In this document: positions 8,297-14,461 of the stretch, piece after piece
How the letters are laid out: the number at the start of each line of letters is the position of its first letter
Position numbering within the stretch: position 1 is the first letter of the stretch
Assembly: GCA_900543975.1 (NCBI GenBank)
Contig: UQTI01000029.1
Location: 1-34,534, forward strand
Length of the DNA stretch: 34,534 bases
DNA from: an uncultured Prevotella sp.
GTDB taxonomy: Bacteria; Bacteroidota; Bacteroidia; Bacteroidales; Bacteroidaceae
Direction: 5' to 3'
Translations under genes and position numbers: made by a program
The notes under the pieces: model-generated
Told to the model about the DNA's origin: nothing
The model's database searches: none
Seen by the model: the letters and a program-made list of their open reading frames with translations, nothing else

Positions 8297-8584
8297 ATGG
8301 AAGCAGTAGCAAAACAGAAGCAAGAGAAGATAACCGATATGAAGAAGCGTATGCGTGACATTTACCTTGCTGTGTCATGGCGCGAGATTTCACGCACTTA
8401 CTTTGACAAGTCGGTTTCGTGGTTTCAGCAGAAGATGTATGGCATAGACGGAAATGGTGGTGTAGGTGGTTTCACTCCTGAAGAGGCAGAAGATCTATAT
8501 CGTGCCCTCAACGACCTCGCAGACCGCATACGTCATGCGGCAGACAATATAAAAGCTCCGGCTACAAATGCGCCGTTTAATTGA
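8297..8584 (+). CDS. Small protein of unknown function, DUF5053-like
   Basis: A 95-residue cytoplasmic protein. The central part (about residues 27-75) reads SWREISRTYFDKSVSWFQQK, then an MYGIDGNGG loop, then FTPEEAEDLYRALNDLADRI. A helix, a small helix-turn-helix-like segment, a glycine-rich loop and a final helix can be seen. It resembles what I recall of the Bacteroidetes DUF5053 family, which has no known function; the assignment is tentative. It probably forms one transcript with the 53-aa gene upstream and is followed by two stacked terminators at 8639 and 8698. The ISRTYFDKS segment could in principle bind nucleic acid, but that is speculation. Confidence 0.75.
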   Translation: MEAVAKQKQEKITDMKKRMRDIYLAVSWREISRTYFDKSVSWFQQKMYGIDGNGGVGGFTPEEAEDLYRALNDLADRIRHAADNIKAPATNAPFN

Positions 8585-8638
8585 ACACCAAGTCGCCGTT
8601 AGAGCTTTCGGCGCACTTAACTTATTATTTTGACAACT

Positions 8639-8670
8639 GCCTCGGAGCTTCGGCTTCGGGGCTTTTTTTT
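8639..8670 (+). terminator. Strong terminator with TTCG tetraloop
   Basis: A 10-bp stem, GCCTCGGAGC (8639-8648) with GCTTCGGGGC (8653-8662), allowing G-U pairs, closed by a TTCG loop and followed by eight Ts (8663-8670). Confidence 0.8.
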
Positions 8671-8697
8671 ATTGTAACAAAAAAGTTATCAAAAAGT

Positions 8698-8729
8698 GCC
8701 CTCAGTGCGTGACGCATCGGGGGCTTTTT
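8698..8729 (+). terminator. Second stacked terminator
   Basis: GCCCTCAGTGCG (8698-8709) pairs with CGCATCGGGGGC (8713-8724) with one mismatch, followed by TTTTT (8725-8729). It lies 27 bp after the first terminator, so the two act in tandem. It is also the last barrier before the convergent gene at 8794-9165. Confidence 0.7.
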
Positions 8730-8793
8730 CGTGTTGTGGCCAATCACGAACGCATCCCGAAGGATTTGCGAGGAATTTGCGTGGAATTTTATT

Positions 8794-9165
8794 TTATTTT
8801 TTTTGCCATGGTAGGGCTTTGGCATTGAATAGTTTCTCACGGGTTTTTCCTGTGAACTCCCATTCATTGAGCCTGTCGAGAATGAGATCTTTTTTTAGCA
8901 TCGTCTCTCTGAACTCCTTACTATTTATGTCTACATCTTTTTCCTTTGGCACCCATCGACCTCCCTTGAAAATCATATCGCGCTTCTTCATCTCCTTGCA
9001 GTATAGGTACCCATAGCCACATTTAGCAGCATCTTTGAATTCTGGATATAAACTTGCAAGGGTGCTGTCTGTTCCGTCTATACTTTTTTTCGCACTCTTC
9101 GTTAGAAAAATTATAGCGAACAGTGCAACCACAATCATTGCTTGTATAGGTGTAAGATGGTACAT
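8794..9165 (-). CDS. Membrane-anchored protein of unknown function (123 aa)
   Basis: A 123-residue protein with a single N-terminal hydrophobic helix (about residues 5-22, PIQAMIVVALFAIIFLTKSA) and a charged, lysine-rich remainder. The helix is followed by positive charges (TKSAKKS), which suggests the rest faces the cytoplasm. Two cysteines sit in the middle (KCGYGYLYCKEMKKR). I recognise no family. It is AT-rich compared with the neighbouring housekeeping genes and lies between the stacked terminators and the tRNA-Pro repeat array, so it is probably part of the same small accessory patch. No clear promoter is seen upstream on the minus strand. Confidence 0.6.
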   Translation of the reverse strand: MYHLTPIQAMIVVALFAIIFLTKSAKKSIDGTDSTLASLYPEFKDAAKCGYGYLYCKEMKKRDMIFKGGRWVPKEKDVDINSKEFRETMLKKDLILDRLNEWEFTGKTREKLFNAKALPWQKK

Positions 9166-9268
9166 GTTTTCAGTTTTTATAGGTTTCTTTCTTATGCTGT
9201 AAAGTTAATAATTATTTCAGCTAACTACAAATATTTCTTTGCTTTATTTTTTATGTCGCTATTAAATA

Positions 9269-9488
9269 ACAAAAAGCAGCAAGTAAATGATCACTTGCTG
9301 CTTTATGTCGGGATGAGGCGACATTTGGCTTAGAACACTGCGTCCTTATAACAAAAAAGCAGCAAGTAAATGATCACTTGCTGCTTTATGTCGGGATGAG
9401 GCGACATTTGGCTTAGAACACTGCGTCCTTATAACAAAAAAGCAGCAAGTAAATGATCACTTGCTGCTTTATGTCGGGATGAGGCGAC
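9269..9488. repeat. 83-bp tandem repeats carrying a tRNA-Pro 3' end and its terminator
   Basis: Two complete and one partial copy with an exact 83-bp period (the G of the hairpin AGCAGC falls at 9276, 9359 and 9442). Each copy contains, read on the minus strand, the last 15 or so bases of tRNA-Pro (GCCTCATCCCGA), then a hairpin AGCAGCAAGT/ACTTGCTGCT with a T run, then a 30-bp segment that belongs to neither. The third copy continues into the intact tRNA. The copies appear identical wherever I compared them, which points to recent duplication. Confidence 0.85.
9441..9470 (-). terminator. Terminator of tRNA-Pro
   Basis: On the minus strand AGCAGCAAGT pairs with ACTTGCTGCT across an 8-nt loop, followed by a T run. 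The same hairpin recurs 83 and 166 bp further on because of the tandem duplication, so three terminators are stacked. Confidence 0.75.
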
Positions 9489-9546
9489 TCGAACGCCCGA
9501 CCCCTACGTCCCGAACGTAGTGCGCTACCAACTGCGCTACATCCCG
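9474..9546 (-). tRNA. tRNA-Pro (anticodon CGG)
   Basis: On the minus strand the acceptor CGGGATG (from 9546) pairs with CATCCCG (ending 9475), with discriminator A at 9474. The D-arm contains GCGCAGTTGGTAGCGC. The anticodon stem CTACG/CGTAG encloses loop TTCGGGA, giving anticodon CGG. The T-arm is GTCGGGCGTTCGAGTC-like. CCA is not encoded. A TAACTTTG promoter lies upstream at 9577-9584. Confidence 0.95.
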
Positions 9547-9576
9547 ATAAAATGCTTTATCTCTCAAAAGCGATTG

Positions 9577-9584
9577 CAAAGTTA
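9577..9584 (-). promoter_or_regulatory. -7 box for tRNA-Pro
   Basis: The minus strand reads TAACTTTG, about 31 bp before the tRNA 5' end. Confidence 0.55.
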
Positions 9585-9656
9585 CCATTTTTTATTGGAA
9601 TAAAAAAATTTTTGAAGAAAAATATAAGAAAATTTGCAGGAATGAAAAAATAGTGC

Positions 9657-9664
9657 TACCTTTG
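9657..9664 (+). promoter_or_regulatory. -7 box for tRNA-Phe
   Basis: TACCTTTG with TTG at 9634-9636, 20 bp upstream; 21 bp before the tRNA 5' end. Confidence 0.65.
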
Positions 9665-9684
9665 CACCCGCAAACAAGCAAGAT

Positions 9685-9757
9685 GGTGCCATAGCTCAGT
9701 TGGTAGAGCAAAGGACTGAAAATCCTTGTGTCCCCGGTTCGATTCCTGGTGGTACCA
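9685..9757 (+). tRNA. tRNA-Phe (anticodon GAA)
   Basis: Acceptor GGTGCCA (9685-9691) pairs with TGGTACC (9750-9756), discriminator A at 9757. The D-arm is GCTCAGTTGGTAGAGC. The anticodon stem AAGGA/TCCTT encloses CTGAAAA, anticodon GAA. The T-loop is GGTTCGATTCC. CCA is not encoded beyond the discriminator. Confidence 0.97.
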
Positions 9758-9774
9758 CTCCTCCTTTCATTAAT

Positions 9775-9809
9775 GCCGCAAGGTCTCTTCGGAGTCGGGC
9801 GGCTTTTTT
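9775..9809 (+). terminator. Terminator of tRNA-Phe
   Basis: GCCGC (9775-9779) pairs with GCGGC (9799-9803), followed by TTTTTT. An inner CTC-ttcg-GAG hairpin may extend the fold. Confidence 0.7.
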
Positions 9810-9830
9810 ATGCTCTTTATTTAAAGCGGT

Positions 9831-10371
9831 TTATCCACAATGTTGTGCATAACTTGTTTTATGTTGTTGATAATGAATCCTACTTTTGTTAATAAAGAAG
9901 TGGTTTGTTGTTAATAAAGAAGCGTTCTTTTGTTGATGAAATGGTGGTTTGTTGTTAATTACATTGTTTTGTGCTGTTAACAACATCCTTTTATCATGTT
10001 GATAAACTTGCTGTTTAGTGTTGATAACTTGCTAACTGCTTGTTGTTGATGTTCTTATGACACATGCTGATAGGCGTTTTATGCACATAACGTCATCAAG
10101 TTATCCACAAGTTATCCACTCTTTCTAAGTGTTTTTCCACAATAATCTTGAGGTTACAATATTTTCAGTTGATATTAATCAATTGGTTATCATGCTGAAA
10201 CACCGTTGTTAACATATAGTTGTTGTTTTCTTGTCTTTTCCTTGTCTTCTCATGTTTCTGTTTATCCACATTTTTTGCTTCTGTGCTCTCTTCTTGTGTG
10301 TAAGCGGTAATCTATACTGTTGAAGATTCCCTTGCTGTTACAGGCATTTAAAATGGCGTGTATGTGGATAA
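9831..10371. other. DnaA-box cluster: candidate replication origin
   Basis: About 540 bp without a gene contain six exact matches to the DnaA box TTATNCACA: 9831-9839 (+), 9844-9852 (-), 10079-10087 (+), 10101-10109 (+), 10262-10270 (+), 10363-10371 (-). One-mismatch sites include 10112-10120 (+), 10133-10141 (+), and TGTTGATAA (minus-strand TTATCAACA) at 9865, 9997 and 10019. Among them are AT-rich direct repeats, such as a 15-bp unit at 9886 and 9908 and a 16-bp unit at 9900 and 9944, that could be the unwinding region. Against an origin: genes on both sides point towards it. Confidence 0.55.
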
Positions 10372-10377
10372 CAGATA

Positions 10378-10640
10378 ATGGAAGACAGAGGTAGGTGAGG
10401 CTTGATGAAAGGAAAGGGTGAAATAAAGGAAAGATTGAAGAAAGAAAAGATAAAATAGACAGATTAGGTAAAAGGGAAAGGAGAAAGGGAAAGATGAAAG
10501 ATGAAAGGAATAAGGTGGAAGAAGCCAGGTATGAAGAAAAGGGAAAGGTCAAAGAATTGATGGGGAAGGAGTTCTTGAGATGAAAGAATAGATAATGGAA
10601 AAATTTGAAAAGGAAAAAAACAAAGGAAAAAGCTACAAAG
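10378..10640 (+). repeat. Polypurine tract of about 260 bp
   Basis: The + strand here is almost entirely A and G, with short units such as GGAAAGG, GAAAGATGAAAG and AAGGAAAAAGC. The complementary pyrimidine strand gives a spurious phenylalanine/leucine/serine-rich frame. No gene is visible. It directly follows the DnaA-box cluster. Confidence 0.75.
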
Positions 10641-10642
10641 GA

Positions 10643-10678
10643 AAAAGCCACAAAGGAAAATAATCCTTCGTGGCTTTT
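10643..10678. terminator. Terminator downstream of tsf
   Basis: AAAAGCCAC-A-AAGGA (10643-10657) pairs with TCCTT-C-GTGGCTTTT (10664-10678) with one mismatch. On the minus strand it follows the tsf stop by about 85 nt and ends in a T run, so it should end the ribosomal operon. Confidence 0.7.
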
Positions 10679-10762
10679 ATTATTTGTGCCTGTTTTTATA
10701 AAACAGCTAAATTTCGTTATGATCTTAAGCCTTTATAGAAACATGGTGGCAGTTGCTTTTTA

Positions 10763-11758
10763 TTACTCAGCAGCGAGAGTGAAGCGCTTGTAAGCAACGA
10801 TCTTCAGATCCTTGCTCTCCTTCTTCAGGTAGTCAGCAACGCTCTGCTTGTCGCCGTCGCCGAACTGGAACTCCTGGCAAACGAGGCAGTTCTCCTTCAA
10901 GAACTTGCCAACACGACCCTTAGCGATGTTCTGGATCATGTTCTCGTTGAGGTTGGCAGCCTTCTCAGCAGAAACGGTAGCCTTGATCTCGCGGAACTTG
11001 GCAACATCCTCAGCTGTGATCCATCCCTTGCCCTGGTTAGACTCGATGTGGTCCTCAGAGTCGAAGTGGTTGGGGTTGAGGCCAGCCTTCTTAACGGCGT
11101 TCTCAACAGCCTTCTCGATCTGCTCTTCCTTGGTCTTCTCAACAGCAACCTTGTACTCCTCTTCCTTCACCGACTCAGGAACTGACTCCTCGTCAAGAGC
11201 GATAGGCTTCATGGCAGCAACCTGCATGGCGATCTTGTGACCAGCCTCAGCGTTGTTCTCGTTGAGCTGAACCATGGTGCAGAGAGTGTGCTTGTTCATG
11301 TGGTCGTAAACCTCGATGTTCTCACCCTCAAGCACGTTGTAGCCGTCAAGCTCCATCTTCTCGCCGGTGATACCTGAGCGCTGTGTAACAGCAGCCTGAA
11401 CGTCGTTCTCGCCGAGCTTCAAAGCCTTAACCTCGTCAAGAGTCTGAGCCTTTGCAGCGATGGCAGCGTCAAGGATGTCGCTTGTCAGCTGAATGAAATC
11501 GGCACCGTTGGCAACGAAGTCGGTCTCACACTTCAGAGCGATCATGGCAGCAAAGCCATTAACGTTCTTAACGAGCACGCAACCGTTAGAGGTCTCGCGG
11601 TCTGAACGCTTGGCAGCGATAGCGAGTCCACGCTCACGGAGCAACTCCTTAGCCTTGTCGAAATCGCCTTCAGCCTCGGTCAGAGCCTTCTTCACGTCAC
11701 CCAGACCGGCACCGGTCATAGTGCGAAGTTTCTTGATATCTTCAATTGAAACAGCCAT
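10763..11758 (-). CDS. tsf: Elongation factor Ts
   Basis: EF-Ts, the guanine-nucleotide exchange factor that recycles EF-Tu during translation. The N-terminal UBA-like domain MAVSIEDIKKLRTMTGAGL is followed by the family signature around residues 48-85 (AKRSDRETSNGCV and FAAMIALKCETDFVANGADF), which contacts EF-Tu. At 331 residues it is longer than the E. coli protein (283), as is usual in Bacteroidetes. The extra part is an acidic/lysine-rich insert near residues 195-245 (ESVPESVKEEEYKVAVEKTK region). It is the last gene of rplM-rpsI-rpsB-tsf, 148 nt after rpsB, with a hairpin in that spacer. Confidence 0.96.
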   Translation of the reverse strand: MAVSIEDIKKLRTMTGAGLGDVKKALTEAEGDFDKAKELLRERGLAIAAKRSDRETSNGCVLVKNVNGFAAMIALKCETDFVANGADFIQLTSDILDAAIAAKAQTLDEVKALKLGENDVQAAVTQRSGITGEKMELDGYNVLEGENIEVYDHMNKHTLCTMVQLNENNAEAGHKIAMQVAAMKPIALDEESVPESVKEEEYKVAVEKTKEEQIEKAVENAVKKAGLNPNHFDSEDHIESNQGKGWITAEDVAKFREIKATVSAEKAANLNENMIQNIAKGRVGKFLKENCLVCQEFQFGDGDKQSVADYLKKESKDLKIVAYKRFTLAAE

Positions 11759-11779
11759 ATGTTGTTTTATTGTTTTAAC

Positions 11780-11812
11780 GGTGCGGACACGCCTTTATGG
11801 TGTGTCCGCACC
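11780..11812. promoter_or_regulatory. Perfect 11-bp hairpin in the rpsB-tsf spacer
   Basis: GGTGCGGACAC (11780-11790) pairs perfectly with GTGTCCGCACC (11802-11812) across an 11-nt loop. It lies 22 nt before the tsf start in the transcript. With no T run on the minus strand it is more likely an RNA-processing or translational-control hairpin than a terminator. A second small hairpin, AACCC (11851-11855) with GGGTT (11862-11866), follows. Confidence 0.55.
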
Positions 11813-11906
11813 ATGATTGTCTTGTTATGATTTATTTGTTTTTTTTGCTAAACCCTCTTCGGGGTTCTTTTTGCTTTAAAGGATCGTTGTGTGGTGTCCT
11901 TATAGC

Positions 11907-12719
11907 TTACTCAGCTGCGGGAGCCTCTGTAGCCTCAGCCTTAGGAGCCTCTTCCTTGCGAGCCTTGCGAACGCGCTTCTTGTCAGCACCCTCGTTCTGC
12001 TCAGCAGCAGCCTTCTCGTCAGCCTTCTCTACCTTGCGCTCCTCTACACCCTCTGCGATAGCAGCGCAGCAAGCTGTCAGGATAGCGTCTACAGAATCCT
12101 TAGCGTCATCGTTAGCGGGGATGATGTAGTCGATGTTCTTGGGGTCAGAGTTGGTGTCGACGATAGCAAAAACGGGGATACCCAGACGGTTAGCCTCCTT
12201 CACAGCGATGTTCTCCTTCATCACGTCAACAACGAAGAGAGCGCTCGGCAGACGGGTCAGGTCAGCGATAGAGCCGAGGTTTTTCTCGAGCTTTGCACGC
12301 TGGCGTGTGATCTGGAGGAGCTCACGCTTAGAAAGGTTAGAGAATGTACCGTCGTTCATCAGTTTGTCGATGTTCGCCATTTTCTTCACAGCCTTGCGGA
12401 TGGTGGGGAAGTTGGTGAGCATACCGCCCGGCCAACGCTCGATAACGTAAGGCATGTTTACGCTTGCTGCCTTCTCAGCAACAACGTCCTTAGCTTGTTT
12501 TTTAGTAGCGACGAACAGCACCTTCTTGCCCTGCTTAGCGATCTGCTTGAGAGCCTCTGCAGCCTCGTCAACCTTGGCTACGGTTTTGTTCAAATCGATG
12601 ATATGGATACCATTGCGCTCCATGAAGATGTAAGGAGCCATTGCGGGATTCCACTTGCGACGGAGGTGGCCAAAGTGGCAACCTGCCTGGAGTAACTGGT
12701 CAAAATTTGTTCTTGACAT
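11907..12719 (-). CDS. rpsB: 30S ribosomal protein S2
   Basis: Ribosomal protein S2 of the small subunit. The start MSRTNFDQLLQAGCHFGHLR at 12719 is the conserved N-terminus; the frame opens 20 codons earlier but that part (a lysine-rich leader) is not conserved. HFGHLRRKWNPAMAPYIFME and NLGIPVFAIVDTNSDPK-like segments (here RLGIPVFAIVDTNSDPKNID) are diagnostic. The protein is 270 residues, with a C-terminal tail from about residue 225 made mostly of Ala, Glu and Lys (ending KAEATEAPAAE), common in Bacteroidetes S2. It is the third gene of the operon; a 374-bp repeat-bearing spacer separates it from rpsI, which is unusual for a ribosomal operon. Confidence 0.97.
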   Translation of the reverse strand: MSRTNFDQLLQAGCHFGHLRRKWNPAMAPYIFMERNGIHIIDLNKTVAKVDEAAEALKQIAKQGKKVLFVATKKQAKDVVAEKAASVNMPYVIERWPGGMLTNFPTIRKAVKKMANIDKLMNDGTFSNLSKRELLQITRQRAKLEKNLGSIADLTRLPSALFVVDVMKENIAVKEANRLGIPVFAIVDTNSDPKNIDYIIPANDDAKDSVDAILTACCAAIAEGVEERKVEKADEKAAAEQNEGADKKRVRKARKEEAPKAEATEAPAAE

Positions 12720-13093
12720 TTTTGTTTTTTGCTTTAAATTGTTTACTTTCCTTTTAGTTTTTCTCGAACCAGCCCACAAGTAACGAGTTTTGAATTTTGA
12801 ATTCGAGTTTTGAATTGTCGGCTACGCCGATTTTGAATTTTTCAATTTTGAATTATTCTTTTTTCTTGAGATATTTTCTTGATTCGAAAATCAAATAATC
12901 TTAATCAGATAATCTTATTTAGAAAATCTTGATTAGAAAATCTCAATTCAAAAATCATAACTCAAAACCTTAATTCAAAATTCAAAATTCCTAATTCAAA
13001 AATCAATTTTCGGTCTTGCGAGTTTGGATGCTAAACTTTGGGGTTGGTTAAGCCACGCATATATAATAAGGTGCCTCAACCACTCTCCAAATA
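12720..13093. repeat. 374-bp repeat-rich spacer between rpsI and rpsB
   Basis: No gene. The left part holds short TTTTGAATTTTGAA units around the palindromic core TCGGC-tac-GCCGA (about 12818-12830). The right part holds AAAATC and AATTCAAAA units in the opposite orientation, so the block is roughly an inverted repeat. It belongs to the family also seen at 5190-5310 and 15806-16241. The spacer must be transcribed with the operon unless rpsB has its own promoter; I see no clear TAnnTTTG box. Confidence 0.7.
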
Positions 13094-13480
13094 TTAACGC
13101 TTGCTGAACTGGAAGCGACGACGAGCCTTGGGCTGACCTGGCTTCTTACGCTCAACGGCACGAGAGTCGCGAGTGAGGAATCCGTGGTCTTTCAGAGCCT
13201 TCTTGTCCTCGGCGTTGATCTTCACCAGTGCGCGTGCGATAGCGAGACGCAGAGCCTGGCTCTGGCCTGTGAAGCCACCGCCATCGAGGTTAGCCTTGAT
13301 GTCGTACTTCTCTGTTGCCTCAAGAGCCAACAGAGGCTGCTTTACAACATACTGCAGGATTGCAGAAGGGAAATACTTAGAGAGTTCTACCTTATTAATA
13401 GTGATCTTGCCGGTGCCTTCTGTAACATAAACACGAGCTACAGCGCTTTTGCGGCGACCTATTGCATTAATCATTTCCAT
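13094..13480 (-). CDS. rpsI: 30S ribosomal protein S9
   Basis: Ribosomal protein S9, 128 residues. INAIGRRKSAVARVYVTEGTG at the start and RRRFQFSKR at the end are the family signatures; the final Ser-Lys-Arg contacts P-site tRNA. Length matches the family. It follows rplM after 13 bp, the universal L13-S9 pair. Either Met1 or Met3 (MEMINAIG) could be the start. Confidence 0.97.
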   Translation of the reverse strand: MEMINAIGRRKSAVARVYVTEGTGKITINKVELSKYFPSAILQYVVKQPLLALEATEKYDIKANLDGGGFTGQSQALRLAIARALVKINAEDKKALKDHGFLTRDSRAVERKKPGQPKARRRFQFSKR

Positions 13481-13493
13481 TTTCTACCTTGAA

Positions 13494-13955
13494 TTATTTA
13501 TACTGGTTAATATCTATTGCCTTGGGCTTCTGTGCCTCGTGCTTGTGCTCTGTGCCCTCATAAACATAGAGGTTGTCCATCAGGCTACGGCCTAAAGGAC
13601 CCTTGGGGAGCATACCCTTAACGGCGTGACGGATGATCTTGTCGATACCGCCCTCGCGCTTGCGCAGCTCTGCGGGAGTGTTGAAGCGCTGGCCACCGGG
13701 ATAACCAGTATAACGTGTGTAGACCTTGTCAGTCTCTTTCTTGCCAGAGAAGACAACCTTGTCGGCGTTGATGATGATGACGTTGTCGCCACAGTCTACA
13801 TGAGGAGTGAATGTGGGCTTGTACTTTCCGCGAAGCAGCTTGGCTACTTTAGAGCAGAGGCGGCCTACAATCTGGTCGCTGGCATCAACCACGACCCACT
13901 CTTTCTTGGCTGTTTCCTTGTTTACGGAAATAGTCTTGTAACTTAAAGTGTTCAT
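13494..13955 (-). CDS. rplM: 50S ribosomal protein L13
   Basis: Ribosomal protein L13, 153 residues, first gene of the rplM-rpsI-rpsB-tsf operon. Signatures: WVVVDASDQIVGRLCSKVAK near the start, TPHVDCGDNVIIINADKV, and MLPKGPLGRSLMDNLYVYEG with the conserved KGPLGR loop. It assembles early in the large subunit. The transcript likely starts about 140 nt upstream from the minus-strand promoter at 14100-14107, leaving a leader with a stable hairpin that could be an autoregulatory site. Confidence 0.97.
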   Translation of the reverse strand: MNTLSYKTISVNKETAKKEWVVVDASDQIVGRLCSKVAKLLRGKYKPTFTPHVDCGDNVIIINADKVVFSGKKETDKVYTRYTGYPGGQRFNTPAELRKREGGIDKIIRHAVKGMLPKGPLGRSLMDNLYVYEGTEHKHEAQKPKAIDINQYK

Positions 13956-14063
13956 TTTAAAATTTAAATTTTACTACTAAAAAACATTATTATTTTACTT
14001 TGTGCAAGCGATTCACTAACCATGGCTCTCGGCCAAAAGAGTCACTATTAACACACCAGCACA

Positions 14064-14084
14064 GGGGGCTCTAAGTGTGCCCCC
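14064..14084 (-). promoter_or_regulatory. Leader hairpin upstream of rplM
   Basis: GGGGGC (14064-14069) pairs with GCCCCC (14079-14084) across a 9-nt loop, within the presumed 5' leader of rplM. Ribosomal-protein operons often have such leaders bound by one of their own products. The fold is seen; the regulatory role is inferred. Confidence 0.45.
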
Positions 14085-14099
14085 GAAATAATCGGTCTG

Positions 14100-14107
14100 C
14101 AAAATTA
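14100..14107 (-). promoter_or_regulatory. -7 box for the rplM operon
   Basis: The minus strand reads TAATTTTG, with TTG 20 bp upstream (14128-14130 on +). It matches the Bacteroidetes consensus and precedes rplM by about 145 nt. Confidence 0.65.
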
Positions 14108-14221
14108 CACATTATATCTTATATCAGCAAGTTATGAGCGCATGAGACCATTTGATTTAAAAACATTTAACTTTTTTTAAGTCAACTCGTCAGCTCATCA
14201 ACTCGTCAACTCGTCAGCTGT

Positions 14222-14353
14222 TCATCTATACCTCTCCGTCCTTTCATCCTCTATCACACCGCTCCAGTTTAGACCGAAGGCAAAATCGTAGACGTTGTTG
14301 TCGGCATCGCGATATGGCGTAATGTCGCGCGGTCGGTCTTCGCAGTGTTCCTC
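14222..14353 (-). pseudogene. Possible 3' remnant of an unknown gene
   Basis: An open frame of 43 codons without a start, bounded upstream by TAA at 14354-14356 and ending in TGA at 14222-14224. It reads DITPYRDADNNVYDFAFGLN, then WSGVIEDERTERYR, which looks like the C-terminal end of a real protein (balanced composition, aromatic residues) rather than random sequence. Codons resemble those of neighbouring genes. I do not recognise the family. If real, the rest of the gene was lost between the gltBD and rplM operons. Confidence is low because the stretch is short. Confidence 0.35.
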
Positions 14354-14383
14354 TTAAGAGCAAAACCAATCTTAAGCTGGTCA

Positions 14384-14419
14384 AAAACAAAAAAAACGGG
14401 CACCCCACCGGGTGCCCGT
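14384..14419 (-). terminator. Terminator after gltD
   Basis: ACGGGCACCC pairs with GGGTGCCCGT (14396-14419), followed on the minus strand by a run of eight or so Ts. It lies about 43 nt after the gltD stop. Confidence 0.85.
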
Positions 14420-14461
14420 GCTACCGAATCAATATTAAGAAATTGTTGATAGGGACGAATC

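Noticed and set aside
8625..8867. An 80-codon minus-strand frame over the stacked terminators
   Set aside because: It covers both terminator hairpins and overlaps the end of the 123-aa gene; there is no support for coding.
9269..9488. Possible CRISPR array
   Set aside because: The 83-bp units are contiguous copies that include a tRNA end and terminator; there are no variable spacers and no cas genes.
9810..10380. Replication terminus instead of origin
   Set aside because: Gene directions would fit a terminus, but I see no dif-like site, while DnaA boxes are abundant. Left as a counter-argument in the origin finding.
10262..10651. A 129-codon minus-strand frame
   Set aside because: It is the complement of the polypurine tract and encodes only Phe, Leu, Ser and similar residues; no start context or homology is apparent.
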